Assembly: GCA_021779835.1 (NCBI GenBank)
Contig: JAJXZX010000020.1
Location: forward strand, 1-54,349
Length of the DNA stretch: 54,349 nucleotides
Source: Pseudomonadota bacterium
GTDB taxonomy: Bacteria; Pseudomonadota; Alphaproteobacteria; Rhodobacterales; Rhodobacteraceae
Direction: 5' to 3'
The stretch's first letter is position 1. Every line of letters begins with the position of its first letter. This document shows, one piece after another, positions 17,175 to 26,831 of this stretch. The position numbers and the translations under genes were made by a program. The notes under the pieces are model-generated. The model was not told where the DNA came from. It made no database searches and saw only the letters and a list, made by a program, of their open reading frames with translations.

Positions 17175-17908
17175 AACTCCCCCCCCGCGATGGTGATCGC
17201 CTGCCCGTTGATGCCCGCGCTGCCCGGCCCACACAGCCAAAGCGCCGCCGCCGTCACCTCTGACGGCTGGATCAGCCGGTTTTGCGGGTTCATCGCCTCT
17301 AGCGCGGCCTTGGCCTCTGGCAGGCTGCGCCCGGTTTTCGCGGCAATCACCGCGATGGAATGGTCCGTCATCGGCGTGTCCAGAAACCCCGGACACAGCG
17401 CATTCACCGTCACCGGCCTACGCGCGATTTCCAGCGCGAGTGATCGCGTCAATCCGATAACGCCATGTTTTGCAGCGGCATAGGGCGCGACCTTCGCGTA
17501 ACCTTTCAACCCCGCAGTCGAGGCGACAGAGATCAGCCGCCCCCAGCCCGGCATCTGGTTCAACCCGTCGCGCAGCGTCAGGAATACGCCCGTAAGGTTC
17601 ACCGCCAGCATCGCGTTCCATTGCGTCAGCGTGGTGCGCGCCATCACGCCGCTATCCGCCGCCCCTGCATTGGCGATCACGATGTCGCAGGGCCCGGCGG
17701 CGACAAACATCGCGGCGACCGAGGCTTCGTCGCGGACATCGGCCTGCACGGCGCGGATGCGCGGGTCAGTGGCCACGGTGGCCAAAGCCTCGATCCGGCG
17801 CCCTGCAATCACCACCTCGGCCCCGGCGGCGGCAAAGCCCTGCGCCATGTCGGCCCCGACACCCGAGCCACCGCCGGTGATAAGAACGCGCCGCCCTGTC
17901 AGTGTCAT
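17171..17908 (-). CDS. Short-chain dehydrogenase (3-hydroxyacyl-CoA dehydrogenase type)
   Basis: A 245-residue SDR with cofactor motif [18 protein letters not shown], and catalytic S/Y/K in [22 protein letters not shown]. It overlaps the monooxygenase stop by ATGA and the marR start by GTGA, so all three are co-translated. In the anthranilate operon it should oxidise a hydroxyl group on the alicyclic or opened CoA thioester. The C-terminal segment [14 protein letters not shown] is regular for the family. An open frame runs 40 codons further upstream, inside the preceding gene, and is not used. Confidence 0.87.
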   Translation of the reverse strand: MTLTGRRVLITGGGSGVGADMAQGFAAAGAEVVIAGRRIEALATVATDPRIRAVQADVRDEASVAAMFVAAGPCDIVIANAGAADSGVMARTTLTQWNAMLAVNLTGVFLTLRDGLNQMPGWGRLISVASTAGLKGYAKVAPYAAAKHGVIGLTRSLALEIARRPVTVNALCPGFLDTPMTDHSIAVIAAKTGRSLPEAKAALEAMNPQNRLIQPSEVTAAALWLCGPGSAGINGQAITIAGGEL

Positions 17909-20190
17909 ACCCGTATCGCCTCCTGCGCGCGTTGAGCTAGCCGCAGCGCCTGATCGCGACCCGCCAGATAGGGCGCGGGCCACGCCTGCTGCGTATCCCC
18001 CAGTGCAAGCGCCGCGTGCAGCGTCCAATAGGGATCGGCCAGATGCGGCCTGGCCAGACAGACCAGATCCGCCCGCCCCGCCATGAGGATCGAGTTGACG
18101 TGGTCGGGCTCATAAATATTACCGACCGCCATGGTGGCGATGCCCGCCTCGTTGCGGATGCGGTCGCTGAACGGCGTCTGGAACATGCGGCCATAGATCG
18201 GGCGCGCCTCGGGAGAGGTCTGCCCGGCAGAGACGTCGATGATATCCGCCCCCGCCGCGCGGAACAGGCGGGCAATCTCGACCGCATCAGACGGCGAAAC
18301 CCCGGCCTCACCCACCCAGTCATTGGCCGAAATCCGCACCGCCATCGGCTTTGCCTGCGGCCACACCGTCCGCATGGCGCGGAACACCTCCAGCGGCCAG
18401 CGCATCCGGTTTTCCAGACTGCCGCCGTAGTCGTCGCTGCGCTGGTTCGACAACGGCGAGATGAAGGACGACACCAGATAGCCATGCGCGGCGTGCAGTT
18501 CGATCATATCAAAGCCCGCGCGATCGGCCATCTCTGCTGCCGCGACGAATTCCGCCGTCACGCGATCCATATCGGCGCGGTCCATCGCCTTTGGCACCGC
18601 ATTTTTCGCCGACCACGCGATGGCAGAGGCCGACATCACTGGCCAGTTGCCAGAGGCGAGCGGCGCGTCGGCATCCTCCCATCCCACCTTGGTCGAACCC
18701 TTGCGCCCCGAATGGCCGATCTGGCAACAGATCTTGGCCGCCGTCTCGGCGTGAACGAACCGCACCAGTCGTGCCCACGCCGCCTCGTGTTCCGGCGCAT
18801 AAAGCCCCGGACAGCCGGGGGTGATCCGCCCCTCGGGCGACACGCAGGTCATCTCGGTATAGACCAACCCCGCACCACCCTTGGCGCGCTCGGCGTAATG
18901 CACAAAATGCCAATCGGTCGGGCAGCCCTCCACCGCCTTGTATTGCGCCATCGGCGAGACGACGATGCGATTGACCAGCGCCATATCGCGCAGCCGATAG
19001 GGCGCGAACATCGGCGCCCGCCCCAGCGTGCCGCCCGATTGCGCCTGAAACCAGTCCTCGGCGCTGCGCAGCCAGTCCGGATCGCGCAGGCGCAGGTTTT
19101 CGTGGCTGATGCGCTGGCTGCGCGTCAGCAGCGAATAGGTGAACTGCACAGGATCAAGGTCCAGGTAGCGCTCGACCTCCTCGAACCACTCCAGCGAGTT
19201 GCGCGCCGCCGATTGCAGACGCAACACCTCGACCCGCCGCTCTGCCTGATAGCGCTCGAACGCGCCTTGCAGCGTCGGTTCGGAATGGAGGTAATCGGCC
19301 AGCGCAATTGCACTGTCAAACGACAGCCTGCTGCCCGACCCGATCGAGAAATGCCCGGTCGCCGCCGCATCGCCCATCAGCACGACATTGCCGTTATACC
19401 ACGTCTCGCAAATCACGCGCGGAAACTGCATCCACACCGCCGAGCCGCGCAGATGCGCCGCATTCGACATCAGGGCATGGCCATCCAGATGCCGCGCGAA
19501 AATCTTGCGGCAGGTCTCGACGGTCTCTTCCTTCGTCATATGCTCAAAACCCCAGCGATCCCATGTCTCTGGCAGGCATTCCACGATAAAGGTCGCGGTA
19601 TCGGCGTCGAACTGGTAGACATGCGCCCAGACCCAGCCATGCTCGGTCTTCTCAAAGATGAAGGTGAAGGCGTCGTCGAATTTCTGATGCGTCCCCAGCC
19701 AGACGAACTTGCAGCGGCGCAAATCGACATCGGGTTTGAACACGTCCTGATACTCGCGCCGCACCAACGAGTTGATTCCATCCGCCGCCACCACCAGATC
19801 GTAGTCGCCCCGATACTCCTCTGCCGATTTGAATTCGGTCTCGAACCGCAGATCGACGCCAAGCTCGCGCGCGCGGGCCTGCAACAGCACCAGCATCGCC
19901 TTGCGCCCGATGCCGGCGAAACCGTGCCCCCCCGAGACGATGCGGCGCCCGTTGTGGATCACCGCGATGTCGTCCCAATAGGCAAACTTCGCGCGGATCG
20001 CCTCGGTGCTGACGGGATCGTTCTTCTGCATCCGGCCCAGCGCGTCATCCGACAACACCACGCCCCAGCCGAAAGTGTCATTGGCGCGGTTGCGTTCCAA
20101 CACGGTGACCTGATGCGAGGCATCGCGCAGTTTCATCGAGATTGCGAAGTATAGACCGGCGGGGCCACCGCCCAGGCAAAGAATCCTCAT
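17905..20190 (-). CDS. abmA: 2-aminobenzoyl-CoA monooxygenase/reductase (FAD hydroxylase fused to OYE-like reductase)
   Basis: A 761-residue two-domain flavoenzyme. Residues 1-380 are an aromatic hydroxylase: FAD motif [13 protein letters not shown] near 5-17, and [20 protein letters not shown], the FAD-ribityl motif. From about residue 395 ([20 protein letters not shown]) an old-yellow-enzyme barrel begins, with [17 protein letters not shown] and [19 protein letters not shown]. This order is specific to Azoarcus-type 2-aminobenzoyl-CoA monooxygenase/reductase, which hydroxylates and then reduces the ring to dearomatise it without ring-cleaving dioxygenases. It is the first gene of the operon, with a GAGGGGGGA ribosome-binding site. 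Confidence 0.95.
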   Translation of the reverse strand: MRILCLGGGPAGLYFAISMKLRDASHQVTVLERNRANDTFGWGVVLSDDALGRMQKNDPVSTEAIRAKFAYWDDIAVIHNGRRIVSGGHGFAGIGRKAMLVLLQARARELGVDLRFETEFKSAEEYRGDYDLVVAADGINSLVRREYQDVFKPDVDLRRCKFVWLGTHQKFDDAFTFIFEKTEHGWVWAHVYQFDADTATFIVECLPETWDRWGFEHMTKEETVETCRKIFARHLDGHALMSNAAHLRGSAVWMQFPRVICETWYNGNVVLMGDAAATGHFSIGSGSRLSFDSAIALADYLHSEPTLQGAFERYQAERRVEVLRLQSAARNSLEWFEEVERYLDLDPVQFTYSLLTRSQRISHENLRLRDPDWLRSAEDWFQAQSGGTLGRAPMFAPYRLRDMALVNRIVVSPMAQYKAVEGCPTDWHFVHYAERAKGGAGLVYTEMTCVSPEGRITPGCPGLYAPEHEAAWARLVRFVHAETAAKICCQIGHSGRKGSTKVGWEDADAPLASGNWPVMSASAIAWSAKNAVPKAMDRADMDRVTAEFVAAAEMADRAGFDMIELHAAHGYLVSSFISPLSNQRSDDYGGSLENRMRWPLEVFRAMRTVWPQAKPMAVRISANDWVGEAGVSPSDAVEIARLFRAAGADIIDVSAGQTSPEARPIYGRMFQTPFSDRIRNEAGIATMAVGNIYEPDHVNSILMAGRADLVCLARPHLADPYWTLHAALALGDTQQAWPAPYLAGRDQALRLAQRAQEAIRV

Positions 20191-20233
20191 CCATCCCCCC
20201 TCTGTCGTGCGCCATTACGCTGCCACTGGCCGC

Positions 20234-20239
20234 ATATTA
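20234..20239 (-). promoter_or_regulatory. Probable -10 element of the anthranilate operon
   Basis: TAATAT on the minus strand, 44 nt upstream of the abmA start. The matching -35 region, 15-18 nt further upstream, would fall in the palindrome at 20246-20261, so a repressor bound there would compete with RNA polymerase. Confidence 0.45.
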
Positions 20240-20245
20240 TTTCAA

Positions 20246-20261
20246 GTTTAAAATTTTAAAC
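20246..20261. promoter_or_regulatory. Perfect 16-bp palindrome, candidate MarR operator
   Basis: GTTTAAAATTTTAAAC is its own reverse complement and stands out as an AT block in GC-rich DNA. It lies 55 bp before the abmA start and next to a -10-like TAATAT. AT-rich palindromes of this size are usual MarR-family targets, and the only regulator in the operon is MarR-type. Confidence 0.6.
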
Positions 20262-20522
20262 GGAAAACACCACACCCGCTTGTACGCGTCCTGGCGGCAA
20301 GTCAGCCAGCCGTCAGCTTATCTCTGCCAATGCCCCCGCGAGACGGTGCGTCGCGCCAATTGGGCATTTGAATGATACACAAAATAAGGCTAGGAACGCG
20401 GCGTCGCCGCAAAAGCTTACCTCGGGCAATACCGCTTGTGCTCATGCGCGATAGTCCACTCTTGACGATGGACAAAAATGACGCCCCACGGGGCATGAAT
20501 TCGATAGCGACTGGGGGCACCG

Positions 20523-20544
20523 GGCCCCTTCGGCAAAAGGGGCC
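20523..20544 (+). promoter_or_regulatory. Hairpin that covers the ribosome-binding site of the NAGPA-like gene
   Basis: A perfect 8-bp stem (GGCCCCTT at 20523-20530, AAGGGGCC at 20537-20544) with a 6-nt loop. Its right arm contains AAGGGG, the only Shine-Dalgarno-like sequence ahead of the proposed GTG start at 20552. Folding would hide the site. Confidence 0.4.
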
Positions 20545-20551
20545 AAAAGAA

Positions 20552-22435
20552 GTGATTGTTCCGCATGTTGATCTGATGCCGCGACGCGGCGCCCGTCGGC
20601 CTCTTGCCACGCTCGCCGCCTTGACGCTGGCGTTCGGCGGGGCCGCCTCGGCGCAGGCCCAGACGGTGCCCGCACTGGCGACGGCAACCCAAACTGCGAC
20701 GCAAGTGCCCGCCGTCACGCAGCCCGCCATCGCTCAACCGATAGTCGCGACGCCGACCCCCACCCCGCCCCTTTCGCCCGAGGTTCTGGCCGCCCAACGC
20801 GCCGAATATGACGCGAACAAGCCGAAATCCATTATCGAGCTTCAGCCCTTCCGCCAAACCACCAACGCAACCCTCGCCGACGGTCGCCCGGTGCGCCTGA
20901 TCTCGCTGAACCCCGCCGCCAACGCGTGGTTCCTGTTGCAGATCGGCAACGACGGCGATGCCACGCAGCAAAGCTACCACATCGAAAACCCCGACCCGAC
21001 CAATCAGACCCTGACCCTTACCACCGACGCGACCCCGGTGCTGGCCGTCACCAACGCCACCGACACCCTGCGGTGCGAACCGTGGGGCGACAGTTCCACC
21101 ATGCTTTCCACGGCGCAATCCTCCGGCGCACCGTTCGCGCCCATCTGCAACTCGCGTCTGTTCCTGCGCAACCACGTCAAGGGCGCCGAATCGAGCCTTG
21201 AAAAAACCACCGATTTCTTGCGCTCAAACATCTGGGGCGGCGATCTGGTCGTGGGCTTCGTCAAGGACACCTTTTTTAAGGACGCCTTTGCAGAGACGGG
21301 GGCCAACGTCGCAGGCGCGACGGCCACCAATCCGGGCGACACCGGTCTTGAGCCGGCCCAGACCCTGCACACCCTGGTCGGCACAGAGTCCGGCCTTGGC
21401 CTGACCGGCACCGATCATGGCCACATGACGCTGGGCATCTGGTATCCGGTCACCGGCGTTTCCGGCGTGTTCTCCAGCGCCTCTAAACCCGATGCGATCC
21501 TCGACTCCGTTTTCAAAGGCCCCGGCAAGACCAACCCGCTCGACAATGTCGAGTCGACCTCGATGGACTACCTTGTGGCGTTCGATCTGTCGCAGTTCAA
21601 TCTTGGCTATGCGCTTGGCACCATCCATCCGCGCCTCGACTGGTCGCCCCGCCCGCCTGCATCCTCTCGCGATGCGTCGTTGCCTGGCCCGGATGGCGTC
21701 GGCACCGCGAATCCGCTGGTGACAATCGGCATGGTCAGCCCGGCGCTGACCAACCGAGTCGTCGCGGCCTTCATCGGTGGCTTCAAGCGCGAGCATGGTG
21801 CGTTCAAAAGTGGCCCCCTGTCGCTGGTCAACCACGGCTCACACTATGGCTTCATCGAACAGGGCGTGATCCTGTCGAAACTGAACCCCGGCCTCTCGAC
21901 GCTGTATGTCCTCGACGACGGCACCATCAACATGAAGACCTGGACCACCGCCGACGACGCCCTGCTGCCCAAGATCCGCTTTGCCCGTCAGAACGGCGTG
22001 CCGATCCTTGAAACCGACCCGACGACCAACTTGGGCATCCCCGGGCCGCTTGTCACGCAATGGGGACCGGGCAACTGGTCCGGCTCTGCCGACGCGCAGT
22101 TGCGCACCCTGCGCGCAGGGGCCTGCCTCAAGGAAACCGCCACGACGCGCTTCCTGGTTTACGGTTATTTTTCCACCGCAACCCCGTCGGCAATGGCAAG
22201 AACGTTTGAGGCTTATGGCTGCAAGTATGCTATGATGCTGGATATGAACGCGATGGAGCATACCTACTTCGCCCTCTACCTCCATCACGGCGATCAGTTG
22301 CATTTTGAACATATGGTTCCGGGTATGTCCCTCGTTGACGCAAAGGATGCAAACGGCAACCGCATCCCGCGCTTTGTCACCTATCCTGACAACCGCGACG
22401 TGTTCTATTTGACGCGAAAGTCGACCACGCCATGA
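20552..22435 (+). CDS. Exported protein with a phosphodiester glycosidase (NAGPA)-like domain
   Basis: A large exported protein of 627 residues if started at GTG 20552 (AAGGGG, 9 nt spacing); ATG 20576 would keep the same signal peptide (RRPLATLAALTLAFGGAASAQA). A threonine/alanine/proline-rich linker follows. The C-terminal part from AAFIGGFKREHGAFK through VLDDGTINMKTW to EAYGCKYAMMLDMN resembles the phosphodiester glycosidase fold named after the mammalian mannose-6-phosphate uncovering enzyme; bacterial members act on envelope or extracellular glycans. Assignment rests on motif pattern only. It overlaps the next gene by ATGA, so the two products are made together. Confidence 0.6.
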   Translation: MIVPHVDLMPRRGARRPLATLAALTLAFGGAASAQAQTVPALATATQTATQVPAVTQPAIAQPIVATPTPTPPLSPEVLAAQRAEYDANKPKSIIELQPFRQTTNATLADGRPVRLISLNPAANAWFLLQIGNDGDATQQSYHIENPDPTNQTLTLTTDATPVLAVTNATDTLRCEPWGDSSTMLSTAQSSGAPFAPICNSRLFLRNHVKGAESSLEKTTDFLRSNIWGGDLVVGFVKDTFFKDAFAETGANVAGATATNPGDTGLEPAQTLHTLVGTESGLGLTGTDHGHMTLGIWYPVTGVSGVFSSASKPDAILDSVFKGPGKTNPLDNVESTSMDYLVAFDLSQFNLGYALGTIHPRLDWSPRPPASSRDASLPGPDGVGTANPLVTIGMVSPALTNRVVAAFIGGFKREHGAFKSGPLSLVNHGSHYGFIEQGVILSKLNPGLSTLYVLDDGTINMKTWTTADDALLPKIRFARQNGVPILETDPTTNLGIPGPLVTQWGPGNWSGSADAQLRTLRAGACLKETATTRFLVYGYFSTATPSAMARTFEAYGCKYAMMLDMNAMEHTYFALYLHHGDQLHFEHMVPGMSLVDAKDANGNRIPRFVTYPDNRDVFYLTRKSTTP

Positions 22436-23436
22436 CACGTCGGGCCCTCATCGCATGTCTTCTGACTGTGATGAGCGGCCCAGCCATGACCCGGGCCGAA
22501 ACCGCGCTTCAGGCCAACAACGACATCTTGTTTCAGCAACTTCAGGCTGCGCATCACCTCAGCGGTGCGCAGCTTGACCGCATCAAGCAGATTTTCGCCC
22601 AATCTGCCCGCATCGGTCAGGGCAACCCTGCCGTCACCCAACATCCGATGACGCCCGCGCAATGCGCGGCGCATGTTCCCGGCGGCCCGGCGTCATACTC
22701 GAACCCGACGTTCGAGCGGATCTGCGGCGGCAAATACCTTGCGCCGCTATACGACCCTGCAACGCAGCGGCCCGAGGATGCCAAGGTCTGTATCGACCAG
22801 TTCGAATATCCCAACATCCCCTGCACCTATCCGGTGGTTTGGGTGAAGGCCGATGAGGCCGCGCAGATCTGCGCCGCGATGGGCGAACGCATCTGTGACG
22901 CGCATGAATGGGAGGGCGCCTGCGCCGGTCAACTGCTGCCCCCCGACTACCGCTTCGATCTGGCGCGCGGCGTGTCAGAGGATGCGGCCGTTCAGCGCAT
23001 GCGCGCCGCCCACAACGCGAAATACGCCCCCACCCAAAGCTGGAGCTACGGGCCGACCTACAAAACCGGTGTCTGTGCCGCCGACAGCTCGAAATCCCCC
23101 GGCTGTCCGGGCGGCAGCTTTACCCAATGTGGTTCGAACACCTATCCCAGCGGCAGCTTCCCCGACTGCAAAAGCAGCCTTGGCGTCTATGACATCAACG
23201 GCAACGCCGCCGAGCATATGAACCTGCCGCTTGCCCCCGACGAGATGTCAAGCGGCAACGGCCGCGAACTCGGCGTGACCGAGATGAAGGGAAGCTGGTT
23301 TATCTTCGACAAATACCGCGCGCATCCCGACTGGTGCCGTTGGCGCGCGCCGTTCTGGCATGGAACCGACGTCATGTCGCCCAACAGCCACTCGAATTAC
23401 CACCTGGGCTTCCGCTGCTGCAAAACGCTGAACTAG
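22432..23436 (+). CDS. Exported formylglycine-generating-enzyme (SUMF1)-like protein
   Basis: A 334-residue protein with a signal peptide (MTRRALIACLLTVMSGPAMTRA). The FGE-type C-type-lectin fold is recognised by VCIDQFEYPN, ADEAAQICAAMGERICDAHEWEGAC, GVYDINGNAAEHMNLP and the closing NYHLGFRCCK. Many cysteines are present, as expected of an exported, disulfide-bonded member. True sulfatase-activating enzymes need a specific copper-binding cysteine pair; whether that pair is present cannot be settled by eye, and most bacterial members have other roles. No sulfatase gene lies nearby. Start overlaps the NAGPA-like gene, indicating joint function. Confidence 0.75.
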   Translation: MTRRALIACLLTVMSGPAMTRAETALQANNDILFQQLQAAHHLSGAQLDRIKQIFAQSARIGQGNPAVTQHPMTPAQCAAHVPGGPASYSNPTFERICGGKYLAPLYDPATQRPEDAKVCIDQFEYPNIPCTYPVVWVKADEAAQICAAMGERICDAHEWEGACAGQLLPPDYRFDLARGVSEDAAVQRMRAAHNAKYAPTQSWSYGPTYKTGVCAADSSKSPGCPGGSFTQCGSNTYPSGSFPDCKSSLGVYDINGNAAEHMNLPLAPDEMSSGNGRELGVTEMKGSWFIFDKYRAHPDWCRWRAPFWHGTDVMSPNSHSNYHLGFRCCKTLN

Positions 23437-23457
23437 CCCTGCGGAGTGCCGCCAAGC

Positions 23458-24345
23458 CTAGTTGCTGTACAGCGACGCCAGCAATTGATGCGGATGCTCG
23501 ATCGTCCCCTCGGCGCTGATGATCCGCGCCAGACCGCTATCTTGGAAAATTTCCGACAGCGGATGCGGCTGGCCGTTCACGAACGCGGTGTTGCTGACCA
23601 GCCGGATGCCGTGGCTGTAATCGGCATAGAACGCGCCATGCACCGTGCTGAGCGGCTGAATCGGCAGCCCGTTGGTGCGTTGCCAACCATAGATCGCGAC
23701 CTTGCCGGGATGGGTCCGCAGCCGCTCGGTGAACACCACGTCTTTCTTCTCGCCCGCGGTCAACTCGTCCAGCGTGTTACCAAAGGTCGCGAGCTGCTCC
23801 TCAACCGTCTGGTTGTGGCGAAGAAGATAGGCGGTTGACCGCATCTGATCACCCGCAGGCATCGGGCTGGCAACCAGCCGCACCTTGGCCTGCGCATAGA
23901 TCGCATCAACCATCTTCGGCGTCGGCAGGAAGAAGCCGAAATCGTCCGCGATGCGCGCCGCTGACGGCAGGCCAAGCGGCACCCGCACGAAATCCGTATT
24001 GCTGCCCACCGACAGATAATCCGGCGTGACGCAGATAGTCACCCGAACCGCGGCACCGTTCGCCTCGGTTCCGGTAAAGGTCACGGGGGTCAGCCCGCGC
24101 AGAAATGTCGGGACATTGCCCGATAGCACCTGCCGCGTCACCACGGCGTCTCGCATCTCTCCACTCAGGTTCATCACCTGCCGCATCACGGCGCTGCCAG
24201 TTTCGGCCTTTGCCGGTCGCGCGGGAATTTTTGCCGTCAGACCCTGCGCGCAACTGACGCTCAGCTTGGTCGAGGCGTGGACCGCAGGCACAGTCATCCA
24301 AACAGCTCCCAAGGCCAGCAACCCGGCCGAAGCGATCATCTTCAT
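23458..24345 (-). CDS. Conserved exported protein of unknown function
   Basis: I do not recognise a named family. The start at 24345 (AAAGG upstream) gives 295 residues with a clear signal peptide (KMIASAGLLALGAVWMTVPAVHA). The central part has FGFFLPTPKMVDAIYAQAKV and the C-terminal part has PGKVAIYGWQR, PIQPLSTVHGAFYADYSHG and RLVSN, which look like conserved active-site-style blocks with His, Tyr and Asp. It converges on the FGE-like gene with a 21-bp gap and is divergent from thuA. It may belong with the exported NAGPA/FGE-like pair, but only proximity supports that. Confidence 0.7.
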   Translation of the reverse strand: MKMIASAGLLALGAVWMTVPAVHASTKLSVSCAQGLTAKIPARPAKAETGSAVMRQVMNLSGEMRDAVVTRQVLSGNVPTFLRGLTPVTFTGTEANGAAVRVTICVTPDYLSVGSNTDFVRVPLGLPSAARIADDFGFFLPTPKMVDAIYAQAKVRLVASPMPAGDQMRSTAYLLRHNQTVEEQLATFGNTLDELTAGEKKDVVFTERLRTHPGKVAIYGWQRTNGLPIQPLSTVHGAFYADYSHGIRLVSNTAFVNGQPHPLSEIFQDSGLARIISAEGTIEHPHQLLASLYSN

Positions 24346-24712
24346 CGGCAAACCTTTTCTGTATTTCCCGCTCGATCTCACCCGACAGATGCCGGGATCG
24401 CCCGCCAATCGTCAAGCTGGCTTGGGTTTTACGCGCGGAAATCCGCCCGAATCGCGTCAGAGGGTCTTGCGCCATTCCTCCCGTCTTGCAGGGTTTCGTC
24501 GTGTGAGTGTCAGTGTCACGCGCCCTGAATATCGCCCAAAGATAAACAATTGATGAGCCGCGCCCCGACCATTTGGCGGCATCGCGCTTGACCCCACTCT
24601 GCGCAGTTGCACCGTCACGCCGAAGGTGGCAAGCCAAGCAAACCCGCTGCCTTTAGCGCCGCGCTTTCACGACACCCACAGCGGCCCCGCCGCCCCAAGA
24701 CTGGAGATCCCG
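24346..24712. other. Divergent intergenic region between the unknown exported gene and thuA
   Basis: No gene of adequate length or coding character is seen. A run GTGAGTGTCAGTGTCACG (24502-24519) contains an imperfect inverted repeat and could be a regulator site. Promoters for both flanking genes should lie here; none stands out. Confidence 0.35.
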
Positions 24713-25498
24713 ATGGTTACGAAAGCACTCGTCTGGGGCGAAAACGTCCATGAAAACAATAACAAGGTGGTGGCTGGGATTTACCCCACCGGGATGCACA
24801 CATGCATCGCCGACGCGCTTAACACCTGCGCCGGCATCACCGCCTCGACGGCCACGTTGCAAGAGCCCGAACATGGGTTGACCGCCGAACGACTGGCCGA
24901 AACCGACGTGCTGATCTGGTGGGGCCACGCCGCACACGGCGAGGTGCAGGACGCCATTGTCGAGCGGGTCTGCGACGCGGTCTGGGGCGGCATGGGCATC
25001 ATCTTCCTGCACTCCGCCCATTTCGCCAAGCCGTTCAAACGCCTGATGGGGGCACCGTGCAATCTGACCTGGCGCGAGGCGGGCGAGCGCGAGCGGCTGT
25101 GGCTGACCACGCGCAACCATCCGATCGCCGCAGGCCTGCCCGACCATTTCGAGTTGGAAAACGAAGAGATGTATGGCGAGCCCTTCGGCGTTCCCGAACC
25201 GCTGGAAACCGTGTTCATCAGCTGGTTTCAGGGCGGCGAGGTGTTCCGCTCTGGCCTGACTTACAAACGCGGCGCGGGGAATATCTTCTACTTCCGCCCC
25301 GGTCACGAAACCTATCCGACCTACCATGACGCCAACGTCCAGCGCGTGATTTCCAACGCGGTGAAATGGGCGCACAACCCTGCGCCGCGCATCGCCAACC
25401 CGAACGACGCGCCCAACGTGCCGGTGGACACCGCGCCCGAAAAGATCACCGAGCGCGGCCCTCGCCTGCATCACGCTGGCGAAAAAGGCTTTCGGTAA
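24713..25498 (+). CDS. ThuA-domain protein
   Basis: A 261-residue protein of the ThuA (trehalose utilisation) family, which has a class I glutamine-amidotransferase-like fold. Diagnostic parts are [44 protein letters not shown] and [15 protein letters not shown]. The start at 24713 is preceded by GGAG. The Gfo/Idh gene follows by 17 bp, matching the thuA-thuB layout of rhizobia, in which the pair is needed for trehalose or related disaccharide catabolism through 3-keto sugars. Transport genes of that pathway are not beside it here. Confidence 0.85.
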   Translation: MVTKALVWGENVHENNNKVVAGIYPTGMHTCIADALNTCAGITASTATLQEPEHGLTAERLAETDVLIWWGHAAHGEVQDAIVERVCDAVWGGMGIIFLHSAHFAKPFKRLMGAPCNLTWREAGERERLWLTTRNHPIAAGLPDHFELENEEMYGEPFGVPEPLETVFISWFQGGEVFRSGLTYKRGAGNIFYFRPGHETYPTYHDANVQRVISNAVKWAHNPAPRIANPNDAPNVPVDTAPEKITERGPRLHHAGEKGFR

Positions 25499-25515
25499 GG
25501 CGAGGGGAAAGCGAC

Positions 25516-26577
25516 ATGGCCAACACCCCGATCCGTATGCTGGTGCTTGGCACCGGCGGCATGGCGAAAAACCATGTGACCGCCTTCAACGCTATCCCCG
25601 GAGTGGCGGTGGTGGCGGGCGTTGACACCCGCCCTGAAGCGCTCGCCGCTTTCTGCGACGTGCATGGCATCGCGCAGCGCTTTTCCAGCCTGCAAGCGGC
25701 GCTCGACTGGGGCCAGTTCGACGCGGTGACCAACGTTACGCCCGACGCGGTGCACTACGCCACCACCTTGCCGATCCTCGCTGCGGGCAAACATATCTTG
25801 TGCGAAAAGCCTCTCGCCACCGACCACGCCCATGCGGCAGAGATGGCGGCTGCGGCGGCAAAGGCGGGCGTGGTGAACATGGTCAACCTCAGCTATCGCA
25901 ACGTCGCCGCCCTGCAAAAAGCCGCGCGAATGGTGGCCGAGGGTGCCATCGGCACGGTGCGGCATTTCGAGGCGTCCTACTTGCAAAGCTGGCTGACGCA
26001 ACCGGCGTGGGGCGACTGGCAGACGGAAAGCCAGTGGCTGTGGCGGCTATCGACCGCGCATGGGTCCAAGGGCGTTTTGGGCGATGTCGGCATCCATATC
26101 CTCGACTTTGCCACCTTCATCGCGAGCTCTGACCCGACCGAGGTCTCGTGCCGCCTGACCACTTTCGACAAGGCCCCCGGCGGCAAGATCGGCGAGTATA
26201 CGCTGGATGCCAACGACAGCGCCGCGATGCACCTGCGCCTTGCCAACGGGGCCATCGGCACGGTCACGGCGACCCGCTTTGCCTCTGGGCACCTCAACGA
26301 CCTGCGGCTTGGCATCTTCGGCGACAAGGGCGGGCTGGAGGTCACGTTCGAGCAAGGCATCAGCCGGCTTCGCGCCTGCCTTGGCCCCGACCTGCCCACC
26401 GCCACTTGGGTCGAGGTCGCTTGCCCCGAGGTGCCGACGATCTACCAACGCTTCATTGCGGCAATCCGGGGTGACGGCCCGGCGAACCCCGACTTCGCCC
26501 GCGGCGCGGGACTGCAAGCCCTGCTGGACCGGGCCGAGCAATCGGCAAACGACGGCACCCGCAGCCTTGCCGTTTAG
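25516..26577 (+). CDS. ThuB-like Gfo/Idh/MocA oxidoreductase
   Basis: A 353-residue NAD(P)-dependent oxidoreductase. The Rossmann motif is VLGTGGMAKNHV, CEKPLATDHAHA holds the catalytic lysine, and GVLGDVGIHILDFATF carries D-x-x-x-H. The GAGGGGAAA ribosome-binding site decides the ATG at 25516. Pairing with a ThuA-domain gene 17 bp upstream suggests oxidation of a disaccharide or other polyol at C3, by analogy with ThuB. Its sequence differs clearly from the Gfo/Idh gene at 6947-8068, so they are not recent duplicates. Confidence 0.85.
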   Translation: MANTPIRMLVLGTGGMAKNHVTAFNAIPGVAVVAGVDTRPEALAAFCDVHGIAQRFSSLQAALDWGQFDAVTNVTPDAVHYATTLPILAAGKHILCEKPLATDHAHAAEMAAAAAKAGVVNMVNLSYRNVAALQKAARMVAEGAIGTVRHFEASYLQSWLTQPAWGDWQTESQWLWRLSTAHGSKGVLGDVGIHILDFATFIASSDPTEVSCRLTTFDKAPGGKIGEYTLDANDSAAMHLRLANGAIGTVTATRFASGHLNDLRLGIFGDKGGLEVTFEQGISRLRACLGPDLPTATWVEVACPEVPTIYQRFIAAIRGDGPANPDFARGAGLQALLDRAEQSANDGTRSLAV

Positions 26578-26831
26578 GACCAACCGGGCGGGGCAATCCC
26601 CCGCCCTGCCACCGCTATGTTCCGCGTCAGCAACGGCGCCCGGCGCAACTCCGCCACACCATGGGAATGCCCGCGTCATCTACCCTGCCCGCCATTGCCA
26701 GTGCGGTCGGCTGTGTTAATCTTTGCCAGACGAAGCATCCGTCGCCACCCTGTTCGCAAAGCATCCACCCGGCACGGCGCACAGGGTGATCGGCGGACAA
26801 AGCGTTGATATATTTATGGGAGCCGTCACAG

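Noticed and set aside
18016..20154. A 712-codon open frame antisense to abmA
   Set aside because: Long antisense frames are expected opposite GC-rich genes with strong third-position bias; its translation is Arg/His/Pro-rich with no known domain.
24346..24712. Small genes in the divergent gap
   Set aside because: Short frames there have atypical composition, no ribosome-binding sites and no similarity to any family I recognise.
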